A DNA stretch of 64,000 nt from Linnemannia hyalina (Eukaryota; Mortierellomycota; Mortierellomycetes; Mortierellales; Mortierellaceae): positions 372,001 to 436,000 of the forward strand of contig JAHRHY010000022.1 of assembly GCA_019671135.1 (NCBI GenBank), written 5' to 3'. Positions 23,191 to 35,839 of this stretch are shown piece after piece. The position numbers and the translations under genes are program-made. The stretch's first letter is position 1, and each line of letters starts with the position of its first letter. Under the pieces are notes generated by a model. It was not told the DNA's origin, did no database searches, and saw only the letters and a program-made list of their open reading frames with translations.

Positions 23191-25663
23191 GAGTGGATGA
23201 GTATACACTAGCCGCGGTTGGTGTACATCCATTGCCGAAAAGGTGGAGCCAGTCCTGTCTGGCGCGAGTTCTTGGCTACGCTCAATCACCCCCTCCAGCA
23301 CGGCTCTTTCGCATCCAAGCTCTTCTAGGTAATTCTTTTTTTTTCCTCCAACAAAATTGTCATCCACACGCCGCCATTTCCTTTCTCCCCATTCCCTTGT
23401 CCGGCAATGGACTTCTTCCCGGATCCAAACCCAAGAACCATCCCTTCCAATCCAGGAATATACGACCGCAGCGGCGACGATACAAACTAGATTACATCCC
23501 TTTTGCAAAGTAAGGCACGTCTGTTTCTTCGTTTGTGCGTTTTATGATCCTTTGCAGGCTCATGCGGGAACAACTCGAAAATTAACTTTTATACCCCTCT
23601 CTGCATGTGCTTGCCATTATTCGAGTCTAGGAGCTCCAGCACAATCGTGAGGCAGGTAGGGTAGCTCGAACGACCGGCGCCAACTCCTTAAAGATGTCGC
23701 AGCAGCAATCTATCGATGATCGATGGGGCCCTGGGTTCCCAGATGGTAATACATCGCAACATATAATCCTCTTTACCACATGTCTACGTACACGTCGATA
23801 AGAAAGATCGCATTTTCATGAGCCTATTTGTACCTCTATGCTTGTGGATGCAAGGGTCCTTAGACTGGGTGAATCGGACCATGAGGACTCTCCTTCAACC
23901 GACATGGCTGGACATACTTTCTTGTCACAAGGTCAAGGGAACAATACGGATCCTGCCTTCGGCCTTGGTCTTGGCACCACCAACAGTCTCGCCGGAGTCT
24001 GTATGCTCAGCAGTGGTGGCAGTGACATCTCATCAGGCCTGTACCAGTCTGCAGGTCCAACTCTGTCTATGACTATGCCAATGTCTTCTCAGATGATCCA
24101 GCCACAGGTGTCATTTTTTCAGGCGGTGGTCTAAATGCCTGCGCCGTTGGCGAATCCAAGGATTAGGAAAAGGTGAGTCGGTCTTCAAGGTTGAATGACA
24201 AGTATGCTCGCATGAGGGTACGAGTCTTGTTTTACTGCAGTAATGGACGATGTTGATGAACACTGCGATATCCTTCGTGACGTCGGTCGGTCACCTCCGT
24301 GTCGTTCATAGCGTTGATCAGAGCATGTTATCTTGGTGTCTGCCCTTGAAAAATGGTGTAGTAAAACCCAAGAAAATCGATTTGAACGTTGTAGATTGAA
24401 ATGGATCTTGTTGCGCAGCTACCGTTTCATACCCTCGAGTCGAGCGACACCAGTACGGCCAGCCGGCTGTCTCTGACGCACGGAGTGCTGTTGCGTTGTT
24501 GGTGGTTGTGGGTGTCCCATAAACGTATTTTTTGTTTCTGTGTTGTAGCCGTAGTTATGGTTGGTAGGAGTGATGATTCAAAGAAGGATAAGATATTGTG
24601 TATCGCTCGCTGTTGATAGTTCTGTCTCTGCTGTTGATGTCGTTGTTGTTGATGTCACTGTTGTTGATGTCGCTGTTGTTGATGTCGCTGTTGTTGTTGC
24701 TTGTCATCGCTGGTGATAAAAGAAAACGCTGGTGAACCAGTTAAACATCAAGTAAGTCTCGTGCTGAATGCATAACCGTCACTGCGTATTGTATGTGAGA
24801 GCCAAAATGATTATGTCGGGGACATTTAAATAAACCCTTTTTGCAAACACCCTTTGTTCCTTCTCCTTTCTTGTCCTTTCATCTTGCCATCATTCCCTAC
24901 TCGCTTGCACACACTCACACACTCGCTTACCAGCACCCACACATGACAAACGGACAGAGAAAAGTATAGGGGACGAACACGGACGACGGTGAGAAGATGG
25001 TTGCCTGGTTGAAGATTTACCCCTTCTATAACCAGCCAGAAAGGAATTTCTACCTGTACAAGGCGTCAACTCTGTCGGACGGGACTCTAACGTGTGCAAC
25101 GTCTGGATGACATAGGACTTTATCCGTCGTGTACACATGCACATCGGTAATAACCTTGAAGCAGTTGCTAACACTCCATGAAGCTAATGAAGTGTGCAAG
25201 ACACAGTCGAAACACGATCGAGGAGAGCTGCTGACATTTGATTCCAATCGTTTTTTTTCTTTCTATGATTTGGTAGACGTTCAGGACGAGTTCATATTCA
25301 TTCAGGATGAAGTGAAGCGCCCAGTAAGTCATCCACCTTCCAGCCATATACCAGAGTGATACCCATGGGAATAGGTTTGAGGGGGAACAGGAAAGAAAGA
25401 AGAGTTTTCACACCAAAAGTCAGAGAGCTGTGGGTTTATCTCTGACGACGTTATTGTTTGCTGTATGTTTATTTTGTTTAAAATAGGGCGAAAAGTCGAC
25501 CACGTTCTGCATTAGCCAGGTCATGGAGCTCAATACCTGGTACCCTTGCACTCCAGATATGGTAAAACCAAGTGTATTCACGTATTACGCGTGCGTTTAT
25601 AGCGGCAATGAACACGGGAACTGGTACCGAGTTAGAAGCCGAGACTGATATCCCATGGGGGTA
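23191..25663. other. Long gene-poor region
   Basis: Scattered open frames without recognisable domains. One at 23838-24134 has smooth codon structure (Ser/Gly/Met-rich) and could be a gene remnant, but I cannot name it. A 15-nt tandem repeat lies near 24629-24698. No complete gene seen. Confidence 0.4.
24629..24698 (+). repeat. 15-nt tandem repeat
   Basis: About four copies of a GTTGTTGATGTCGCT-like unit with small variations. Confidence 0.8.
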
Positions 25664-26248
25664 CGCTGCAGAGCAGACGTCAGTCATGGACATTGGCAAT
25701 GCTGGAGGGTATGCCACAGTCAGTGGAGGAGCTAATCCTTCACACTGGGCAACTGGACTTGGATATGATGGCGGCAATCAAGGACCGGAAGGACATGCTG
25801 ACTAGATTGTAGCTTGATTTCGGAAAAGGCAGCAAGGGCAAACGCCTCTTGGCGCCTCTTGGAGTGAATTCTGCTGTTATTGCAGGCGTGTTCGGAGCTC
25901 AGAGAGTTCACATACCATAATCACGCAGAGGGGATGCTATTCCAGGAAGTCATGTTCAAGAAGGCCTGGAACTTGCCTAACCTCCGCAGGCTGCATTTCC
26001 ATGGTATCGCCTTTCGAGCCCAGTACAATGACCTCTCCCGAGTACCCGTCCCTAACAGCTGGAAAAAAGAGAACCGAGTTCGAAATCACCGCTGCTGCAG
26101 CACCCGGACTGCTGGGGATATCGACCATCCAGGTAACATGGCACCCTCCCTCCTCTTCGACAAAGCCTTACTGGATCACGTCAAGGGCCTCTCCAACCTC
26201 TCCGAGGTCATTGCCATCGAAGTGAAATATCGCAAGAGGCTCAACTAG
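25664..26248 (+). pseudogene. Truncated inverted copy of F-box gene A
   Basis: Near-identical to the 3' third of F-box gene A (18453 to about 19025) but on the other strand. A GAG codon has become TAG. Slightly further on, a 10-bp tandem duplication (CGCCTCTTGG twice) shifts the frame. The last ~122 codons stay open and match the parent C-terminus almost residue for residue, and similarity runs about 50 bp past the stop. F-box and N-terminal LRRs are missing, so it is non-functional as an F-box protein. It abuts the 3' end of M13 copy 3. Confidence 0.85.
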
Positions 26249-26335
26249 AGCACGGCCATCCTCTTCCAGCCTTCTCCCAATTTTGTTTGTTTCATACTTT
26301 ATTTTTCGCTTTTTACAAGAGTGGATATCATTTTT

Positions 26336-29202
26336 CTACCACAGAGAGCACTTCTTCTCGGGGTTCATCCGCGTCCTGGGCGCACACTTGAAAGCCTCTG
26401 CAAACTCGACCGAGTTCTGGAGAGAACCCAGGACACGGAACTTGTTGAGGGAATGGTTATCGACGTTAATGAGTGTCGCGGAGTATTCGGGCGTCTCCTT
26501 GCTGCACCAGACCTTTCCGTGGGAGATGAAGAACAGTTGTTCGGGGGTGTACTTTTCGAGTCCAGGGAGTTTGAAGTTCTTGTACCTGTGTTGATTAGGG
26601 GCGAGGGGTAGGTAAGATAGGAAAAAGGATTTCGATGAGCAAGATGAAAATTTTCTCGCCCTGTGTGACCGATCTTTGAGGCGGGGAGAAAAAAGAAATA
26701 AGAGAAACTTACTTCTTGCCAGTGGGATCAGCCTTGAGACGGCTCTGCCAGGCGCGGAAAGCGTACTTGACGCCTACGTTATCGGCAATGTTCTCAGCAA
26801 GCGTATTGGGTCCATCGAGATGTAAATCCATGCCATCGGGGCCTTTGACCGTGTAATTGGAGTACTGCTCGCTGAAGCACTGTGCTTTTTCGATGAATTT
26901 CTTGTCAGTCTCTGGAGTCCACCACTAATAAGAAGAGAGGAAAAAAAAGGAAGAAGGCCACAGTGTGAGTAAGAAAACTGGTGGCAAGGAGAAAAGTAAG
27001 GAGAAAGTGGGAGAGGACAGGAGCTTACGTTGGTGAAGTTGCCGGTGGAATCAAATTTCTTTCCATCGCTGTCGAAGCCATGCTATGTTTTTTTGTAAGC
27101 AAGCGAACAGAGCAAAAAAAGAAGCGTGTCAGAAAAAATAAATACACAAACAGCTGAGAAACAAACATCCAAGAACAAAGAAAGACAGCTGCAATAAAGG
27201 TACTTACTCCGATCTCGTGTCCAGCAACACCTCCCAACCCGGCAAAGTTGACATACTCTGGGTTAGAAGCATGGAACATTGGCGACTGCATAATGCCAGC
27301 AAAAGCATAGATATGGTTCGTGGTAGCCTTATACATGGCATTCACCACAGTTGGAGAGAGCTGAAGGATATTCTTCTGCACATAAGGCTCGTTCACGGTC
27401 GCAAATGACTTCTCGACCGCCCAGACCGATTTTTTGTTCAAGTTGCCAAAGTAGTCTGAGACGTCGACATCGTATCCGCTGTAGTACTCCTCGACAGACT
27501 CGGACGAGGCGCCGTTGGGGGATTCTGCAGACTGTCCAACAACGAGGCCCATGGCGTGGAGTTTCTTGAGGGCGCCTTCTAAAGTGGTCTGGTCGATCCA
27601 ATTAAGGGTTGGGAACCCTTCTCCGTAGGAGGAGATGATACTCTGAAGCGTGGTCCTGAAGATGGTCTGGTCGGACTCTGGGAGGGTACGCTCAACAAAG
27701 TAGTGACCGACAATGTCGGGAAGATTTTTGGCGACGACTTCGTTACACACCTCCCAGCGTTCGTGTCCAGGAATTGCGGCCGTGTTTAGACGTTCTTTCT
27801 GGGCGGAAATGATGCGCCAGGCAAAGTAATTGCGGAGGGTCTTGACCGGGGTCGAGCTAAGGAGGGTCTCGAGGGCCGGCAAGAATTCGGGCGATTGGAC
27901 ACTGAGCGGGCGATCATACTTGACGTCAACTGGAAGGAGCTCAGACAGAAGTAGCGGCCAGTCAATCGATGGGGTAGCGTTGGAGAGTTCTTCGACTGTT
28001 ATAGGGTTGTTAAACATGGGCAACTCTGGATCCAGGCTTGGGCGCGTTTTCCTATCTATCACATCGGCAAGCAAAGTCTCGAAGGCAATGACATCCTGGG
28101 CAGCTGTAATCCACTCCTGACCGACCGTGGGCTTAGCCTCGGGCGTAGCACCATTGGTGGCAGATGGAACTGTTACTCCAAGGACCTTCTGGAACTGCTG
28201 TGCAATGTCGGGTACAAGATCTGCCGCGTCTGTAAGGCTCTGGTTATAACTAGTGATAGGGAGTGTCAATCCTCCCTGAATGCCTTGAATGCTGCTGTAG
28301 TGGGGACTGTAAAGCTGTTGTCTGACGCTGATATTGTAAAAGATGGGCGCTCCCAGTTTGATCAACTGCGCCATGGTCTTGGCAAGAGCAGCTTTGTCGA
28401 TGGCGGGTGTATCCGGGATGAGACTGAGAATCGACTGGACTTGTTTGGTCAAGGGCTGCTGACCTGCAGTTTGAATCGCATCGACATTCATGCAGCTGGC
28501 GTACATATTGTGCAGCTTCCTGAGGTTGCTCTCTGCTGCCTTGTCGCCCGGTGCAGGTTTGGGCGCCTTTCCCAGCGCCGCATCAGCAATCTCACGGATG
28601 ATAATCTAGAAGCGACAATCAAGGAAGGAATCATTTTTCGTCAGTACTGTAGCTCAAAGTATGTTTGAAGAACACAAGCGGAATGGGATGGCAATGGAGA
28701 AGCGCGTTCGAAATACCTTGTTTCGACTAGACATGATCGTTTGAAAGTTGACCGATGTCGTGTTGGCATCAACCACTGTCTTCTCGTAGAATGCTCCGCC
28801 TACGTTAATGAGTAGTAAAAAGAAATGTTAGGGATGATAGAAAACTAAAAATTTATAAACAAAAACGAATTGGGCGGTATGACTTACAAGTGAACTCGGT
28901 AAAGTCATCGCATGGGTCAGCATTGGGGTTCATGTAACCGAGGAAGCTTTCTGCAGTGGCGATACATTCGGGGGTATTACAGACGTCCTAAAGTGAGTAA
29001 AGAAAAATGGGCTCAAGATTTAGAGGGATTTCAATGTCATTCGTAAAAACAAAGCTGATGGACCGGTGGAGAGCTGTGTGGTGTTTCTTACTTGGTTGAG
29101 CAGACGAGATCCATTTTCGCCTACGTTCCAGATGGGTGCTGCTGCGACCATGCTGATCGCAGAACCGATAGCCATGAAGACCGCAAGTTTTGTGGAAACC
29201 AT
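26336..29202 (-). CDS. Secreted M13 (neprilysin-like) metallopeptidase, copy 3 (divergent)
   Basis: Seven exons on the minus strand: 29202-29092, 28987-28888, 28799-28717, 28605-27208, 27082-27029, 26924-26713 and 26585-26336, giving 735 residues. Exon lengths 100/83/54/212/250 match the other copies. There is a signal peptide (core MAIGSAISMV) and the N-terminal Cys signature in altered form (CNTPEC, DPCDDF, FTCGAF). HEIGH is at 561-565 and Glu626 in ENIADN, so the zinc ligands are kept. Surrounding motifs differ from the other three: NAMY in place of NAFY or NAYY, a TTNHIYAFAG segment in place of the usual Pro-Ala-Gly, and NVG instead of NGG after the ENIAD motif. The end is CSLW. It is likely active, perhaps with different specificity (inference). 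It has no Sel1 partner at its 3' end. Confidence 0.9.
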
Positions 29203-29212
29203 GGTAGACGTT

Positions 29213-29330
29213 TTTTATGTATGTGTGCTTGTTGTTTGCGTGTGTGCGTGTTGTGAATGTGTGCTTGTTGAGGGTGTGTGCTTGTTATTTGTGTATGTGC
29301 TTGTTGTGTGTGTGTGCTTGTTTGTGAAAT
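29213..29330 (+). repeat. GTGTGCTTGTT imperfect repeat in the M13 copy 3 leader
   Basis: Several irregular copies of a TGTGCTTGTT unit lie immediately upstream of the M13 copy 3 ATG. On the transcribed sense they read as CA-rich repeats. Confidence 0.6.
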
Positions 29331-29452
29331 GAAGAGGCGAGGTCGATCTTTTATGAGCTGTAGTGGCGGATACTGTGTTGATAGTTTGAGTGCTTGTAGC
29401 AGAGGAGTAGAAAATAGTTTATGATGCTGGGTACCTGTGTGGGAGGCACCCT

Positions 29453-29462
29453 TTTATATAAA
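29453..29462 (-). promoter_or_regulatory. TATA box of M13 gene 3
   Basis: TATATAAAAG on the minus strand about 250 bp upstream of the ATG at 29202. Confidence 0.45.
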
Positions 29463-29929
29463 GCAGAGACAGGAATGCGCCCAACGGACGTCCCTTTTTC
29501 ACTAGCGTGAACAAGGACGATTGCTCAACACCCGTATCGTTTGTGGTAATAACTGTCTCCACGAGGTGTTAGTAAAGTATCATCGGTGGAACCCGAGGAG
29601 CGAACATACAAAACAAAAAGGCTACGTTCTATTTTTGCCATTCTCATCAAAGCTTCCTCCCACACGCAAGCCTAGTAATGTGCTAAACCCTGGGCATACA
29701 CTTCATCCACTCTTATGTCGAAGAGGAGGCGGGATAGTATAGAATGACAAGATCACGGGCTGGGTGTGCATTTGAAGAAAAAAGGAGGGAAGGGGCATTG
29801 ATGTGGGACAGGCAACATTAATTTTTTTGTACGAAAATCCGCCCGATGTTTTCTTGTCGATCAAGCAGAGCATAGCCTTGTCTAATCACACCAACCTCTG
29901 GCACCGCCTCATTATTACCAAGGGCTTAT
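29463..29929. other. Intergenic region
   Basis: Upstream of M13 copy 3; ends at the sharp break of the Sel1-B1 pseudogene. No gene seen. Confidence 0.4.
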
Positions 29930-30918
29930 GGAGGTACTGTGCAACTGCACTCCCTTAATCGGTGGACTTGAGGTACCAACCCATTGCTGATGTAGTATCG
30001 CAGAATTCCCGTCCCTCCATCCTTGTACATGTTTCCAAGAGCGACCTGGGCGTCCTTATTCCCCTGCCTGGCACCGATGGTCATCTGGGCCAAGTATCTC
30101 TCTATGGACGTCTCAGTCATCGACATCTGTGGTCCACGCTGCTGGGGTTCGTTGCCGTTTTTGGATGGAGAGGAACTGATATATCCTCGGCGGTTGGTGG
30201 TTAATCGTCCAACACCGCTAGCTGACGTCGAGCCGGCGGGGACGTAAGCGATCTGTCAAGGAGAGAGAGATGGGCCATTGGTGTCTCGTCAAGGTCGTTA
30301 ACTGGAGTGCTTCGGCCAGTGAAGCTTGCCACAGGGGGTGCATTAAAAGTGGACGAAGAGCTGGATGTAGTGGGAACGTTGCAGGAGGAGGCAACAGCAA
30401 CCCTTGTCGTGCTCTCGTAAGTTGGTGGTGGTAGGAGTACCGGATCCTGCTGTTGGACCTGGGGAGAAGCAACCCGCACGTTGTCAGTCACTGGAGTATC
30501 CACGACCACATCCAGAATACTATCCGGCACGGCGGCTATCCTGCGAGGCTGAAGACTAGTGAGTTGTGTTTATTTTCCAAGCAAACGATATTAGTTTCTT
30601 ACCACTCCGCACTGTAACACCCACGCCATATATATATCGACAGGTTGGAATGGTCTCAATGTGAACATACATTGTGAAATCTCTGCCTTTCAGGAACGGA
30701 ACAACCCTCGTCTTCTGCCGGACCTGTTCTGCTTTATCAAACGCCTGGAGGATATCGTCCCATAGTACAATTTCCTTCTGCGTCTCGGGATCGGGGTGAG
30801 TGTCGACATATAAGATATCATCTGGGGTTGGTGGTGGAATGGAGGAAGGAGGAAGGTGTTTGCTGACAGAGCGAAAAGCTTGTGTAAGTTCCTGATACTG
30901 AACTTTTCCTTGGAGCAT
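29930..30918 (-). pseudogene. Broken Sel1-repeat gene, subfamily B copy 1 (Sel1-B1)
   Basis: Nearly identical to Sel1-B3 (40926-43158) through the N-terminal module, the intron and the Ser/Thr linker. A TAA then ends the frame right after the VLDD segment. Beyond it the frame is further shifted, and a single Sel1 repeat is recognisable (KDAQVALGNMYKDG). Homology stops abruptly at about 29935, where ten more repeats would be expected. The intact first part could still make a ~190-residue protein without repeats. Confidence 0.85.
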
Positions 30919-31204
30919 TTTTAGTAGAGTTGTGTGGTGTGAGCGTAAGTGGGGAGAGTAATAGAAAAAACGATGTGCAGTGTGTTTGTGATGGAGGTAG
31001 ATGATGATGATGACTTTGAGAAGGGAGCGGAAGCTGATGACGATGGTAGAGGGATGAATGAGTAAGATTAAGAAAGGAAGGACGTTGGGACAGAGAAGGT
31101 CAATAACTCGTCACACGTGGATGCCATTGAGATGATGGACTGACGCTTTGGCCCACGTTTGGCAGTCATGCAAATGGTCAACAAATAAAGATCAACAAGG
31201 CGCT

Positions 31205-31271
<67 letters not shown>

Positions 31272-33001
31272 TGCGGCTGCTTAGGGATGCGCAAAGGGAT
31301 TCATGAGCAGAGACTGAACAAACAACCTGGATGGCTTTCGACCAGCAGAAAAGAATACACCAAGGCATTAAGGGTAATGACATGGTGCGAACCGGACAGT
31401 CATTCATCCCTTCTGTGCAGACAGATTTTAACTTTGCCTCGTGCGGTGGTTCACATTTTTGACATTTTTTTTTGCTTCGACTAAGGAGCAGAGTAAGAAC
31501 TAAGTCCCTAGTCAACACACGCACAAAGAAAGAAAATCAAAAAGGTAGACAAATCGCCTGCCTCTAGTGTTTTTTGTGTCATCTCTCTGTGAACTCATCT
31601 AGAGAACTTTGCTCCCTCTCTATGCTTCTATGTTTTTCTGTGACATTCAAATAGACTCAATTGATGTCTATGCCTGGATTTTAAGATTTTAACGTGATCG
31701 TGTCTGTATTTTCGACAGATCAGATACAATGGGTCAGTACAGGCCTGCGAAACTGATTGCTTGTAAGTCAAATTATGAACGGCATGGCTGTTGTGCCATG
31801 GGTGATCTCTCATACTCTTTCTCCCCTCATTTACACACGCTTTTACAGCTTTCTTTTCATCAGCCCCGTGTCCATACATATTTTGTTTTGTGGGCTGTTG
31901 AACGCGTCCATCCTTGCATGAAAACTAGACACCACTATCCGTCCTCTGTAAATAGTGCGTATAGGCGTGTTGGTTGCACATTCTACGATGGCGTTTCCTA
32001 GGACAGGTAACTTGTAACTAACTGATACTTCTTTTTCCCACGTTTTTCTTCTTTCGCCTCATTGCCCTTCCCAAGAAAAAGGTTGATTGGATTTTTGGAC
32101 AAGTCGACATCCGGTTCGGGTACTATATCCGAGAAAAGGTTTTCTGCCCTTTTGTCAAGAGCTAAAAAGGATCTTACAAGAGATGTATGCAGGGTGCGAT
32201 GAGACATTCTTAGTGTGGGATCGTGAGGAAGAAGAAGAGAGAAATGAAAGATGCATCCTAACGGATAGAAAGCCGGGCAGATACAGCCCTGATCACGAAG
32301 TGTGAGCAGTCCGTCGATGCATGTAATGCAATGCACCCCGGTAACTGCTTCCGAAATGAGAACATCGAGAGCGGCTCCAATTGGCCACCCTCTCGTCATT
32401 CTCTTTCCCTGGGTTACTCTAAATTGGAGTCGCTCGTGTTGTCGTTGTTGTCGCCTTTTATGTTTTAACTAAGCACCCTTTTTGTGCTCGACGCCTGTTG
32501 TGTTTGTTGTGCCAGCCGGGTCGGAGAAGGAAATAGAGTAAGGGAGCTAAGGTTTAGTAGCGTTGATTGAGAACAGCCACAGGACAGACGTGAGAAAAAC
32601 TGTGAGCACTTTCATTCAATCACATCGCATCGTCCACTGACAAGGTGTAGGTTCAGGGATCCATCACGACATCAAAATACAATTTGCAAGCGGTATGTAC
32701 ATTTTAGCGCATACATTGGCGTTAGTTATCTATGCGAGGAGGAGAGTGAAGGAGGCAACGGGACCCATGGTGTCATGTGTTTAGCCTTGGAGTATGACTG
32801 TATGACTGGACCATTAACCATTTCTAGCAACAGCCCTCATCTTGGTCATCGTCATAAGCGGGCATCGTCGAGGTACATAAAGTGGAGGACGCCCCCTCCC
32901 CTGATCAGTTTTTTCATCATCGATCCTCCTTCCTCCTTCCCTTTCTCCATTAGCCTATTCATCCTTCTCTCCCTCTTCACTCTCTTCGTATACAAAAAAC
33001 A
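30919..33001. other. Intergenic region with GA microsatellite
   Basis: Contains the shared 5' flank of subfamily B Sel1 genes, a long GA repeat, then sequence with no recognisable gene up to M13 copy 4. Confidence 0.4.
31206..31268 (+). repeat. (GA)n microsatellite
   Basis: About 31 uninterrupted GA units. Confidence 0.95.
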
Positions 33002-35795
33002 ATGGTCGCAGCAAAGTTACAGTTGCTGATGGCGATCGGTGTCGCCCTTAGCGCCGTCCAGGCTGGTCCTGTTGACAACAACCATGGCAGCAAAGGCCCA
33101 TCCTTCAACAACAAGGTCCATTTCCTTCCTTTTCCTCTCCTACTACGCTTCTTCGGTCTTCATGGCCGTGCGTTTGATTTTTTTGCGCTTGTCGTCAATG
33201 CTCAATTTCTCGATTCGTGACATTAACCCTGTTCTGTTTGTTTTCTTTTTTTCTACTCCGTCTCACCCTCTCTCTCTCTCTTTCTAACAGGCCATTTGCA
33301 CAACCCCCCAGTGCGTCCTCACAGCATCCGGTATTATCAACGACATGGACCCCACTGCTGACCCTTGCCAGGACTTTTCTAAGTTCACCTGTACGTAAAC
33401 CTCTCAACCTCTCCGTCCGTCTCCCTTGCCATCCTATTGCACAAGATCAACTTTCTTGCACTATCACGCTTGCCTCCTTCCCCTCGTTTCGTATCGGGAT
33501 GAAGATGACAACAAACAAGGGTGCACTGTCTGACCAAACGTTTAATTTTTCTCTCTCCTTTATTTTTGTCACCACGCGTGAACTCTCAGGCGGTGGATTC
33601 GATGAGCAGCACGAGATCCCGTCGGAAGGATCGTCTATCGGAGCCTTTGACATCCTGAGCGCCAGTAACATGGTAATGCACGCATGCATTGATTTTTTCT
33701 TGATCATGGCCAAAAAATCACACCCACAACTTTTTTCTGTGTCCTTGGCCAACACCACCCTCATCTTTGTCCCTGTTTTTTCTTACCATTTTTATGTCAT
33801 GACAGCGTGTGCTCCGCTACATTGTCGATGCCTCACTCGGGAAATCACCCAAAGCCGCACCCGGGGACGTCGCCGCCCAAAACAACATCAAGAAGCTGCA
33901 AGACCTCTTCTCCAGCTGCATGGACGAACCTTCCATCCTCAAGGCCGGTCGTAAGCCCCTCGTCGACGAGGTCCAAAAGATCATCCAGGCCTTCCCTGCC
34001 TCTGCCTCCCCCGCCGACAAGGCTACCCTCTCCAAGACCCTTGCTCAGATCTCAAAATTGGGGTTCCGGCTTTCGTCGTTTATTAACCTGGGCGTTTCAC
34101 CCGGTTCGGATAACCCTTTGTCGAATGTTTTGACAGTTTATGAAGACGGGTTGGGGTTGGGGACATCAGCGGATTATGGGGATGCGGAGTTGGTCAAGTT
34201 GTATAGAGATACTGCGGCGGCGATGTTCCAGGTTGTCTTTGGGGAAGAGGATGTGGCCAAGAGGGCTCAACCTTTGACTGAGAAGGATATCAACAAGGAG
34301 TGGGTCGATGCTGCAAAGGAGGTAGTTGATTTCGAGATTCAGCTTGCTGGGATTGCGACCCCAGATGATGACCTGTGGGACCCTATCAAGTCCAACAACC
34401 CCCGCACGGTCGAGCAGCTGGCTGCTCTGACTCCTTCGATCGATTGGTCCATCATCATCCAAGAGATAGGCGTCAAGAACACCCGCCCTCTCGCCGTCTC
34501 CTCCGTTGTCTACCTCACAAAACTCGATGCCGTTCTCAAAAACACCTCTTCGAGGACCCTCCAGCACTATTTCTCCTGGGTGGTCATTCAAAACCTGGCC
34601 AACAACCTCAGCAAGCCCTACACACAGCCCCTGGATGCTTACGAGAGCGTCGTCTCGGGCGTCTCTGCCAATATCAAGGTAGAGCGCTGGAAGACCTGTG
34701 TCTCGGTTGTCAGCCGCAATCTGGGCCAAGTGGCCGGCCACTACTTTGTTGAACAGACCTTCAAGGGCAACAGTCGCAAGGAAGTCATGTCGATCATCGA
34801 GAACGTCCTCGCCAGCTACGGAAAAGCTTTCCCTACCCTCAAGTGGCTCGACAAGACCACCCGCGACGGCGCCATAAAGAAGCTCAAGGCTATCGTCCAG
34901 CTTGTCGGCTACTCGACCGATGCCCCCGATGTCGCATCCTCTAAGGCCTTGGATGAGTACTACAAGGACTACACCATCGCAACCAACGATTACTTTGGCA
35001 ACCAGTTCAAGCACTCCGTCTGGTCGGCAATGGACACCTTTAGACAGCTTCCTCTACCCGTGAACAAGAACTCGATGGGTATGGTTCCCTCGACTGTGAA
35101 TGCTTATTACAGCCCTTCGTCGAACTCGATCAACTTCCCTGCCGGTATCTTGCAGTTGCCGTTCTTCAATGTTGAGAACCCCGAGTATATCAACTATGGA
35201 AGCATGGGTGTCGTTGGCGGCCACGAGATCGGGGTAGGTTTTCTTTTTTCTTTGTGGTTCGAGATCTGTTTCCTCTTCGTTCTTGGTTGTTTTGTCCTGA
35301 GTACTAAAATAATCTACTTTTCTTGACCATGACCTTTTCTTGTAGCACGCTTTCGACAACTCTGGTCGCCACTACGACTCTATTGGTCGAGTCGCCAATG
35401 TAAGTCAACTTGACCCCTTTCTTTTTTTAAACATGCTTACTCGCCCACTCGATCCCCTCTAACCTTATTTTTACCCCATCTTGCGCTCTCTCTGAAATCA
35501 TTTCTAGTGGTGGACAAACGCAACCTCGAACGCATTCGATGAGAAGGCCCAATGCTATGTGAACCAATATGGTAACTTCACCATCAAAGGCCCTGACGGC
35601 AAGGATCACAACCTCAACGGTAAATTGACCTTGGGAGAGAACTTGGCTGATAACGGTGGTATCAAGATGGCCTTCAGTGTCTGGCAGTCGCGTGCCAAGT
35701 CTGATCCCAACGGCAAGAAGTAAGTGTCAGCTCTTTCTACTCTCTTTTATTTTTGCGTGGCAGATCTGGGTGCAAAGTCATCGATCTAATCAACT

Positions 35796-35839
<44 letters not shown>

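Noticed and set aside
23838..24134. Ser/Gly/Met-rich open frame that looks codon-like
   Set aside because: No recognisable family, splice context or conserved neighbour; could be a remnant but cannot be supported as a gene.
29066..29332. 88-codon frame over the M13 copy 3 leader
   Set aside because: Produced by the GTGTGCTTGTT repeat and antisense of the signal-peptide exon.
31206..31268. GA run considered as CRISPR-like or regulatory array
   Set aside because: A plain dinucleotide microsatellite with no spacers.
32764..32775. CCCATGGTGTCA upstream of M13 copy 4, similar to half of the Sel1-A inverted repeat
   Set aside because: The upstream GTCAC arm is missing and the other M13 genes lack it, so it may be chance.
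34166..35014. Long antisense frame inside M13 copy 4
   Set aside because: A shadow of a well-supported sense exon with catalytic motifs.
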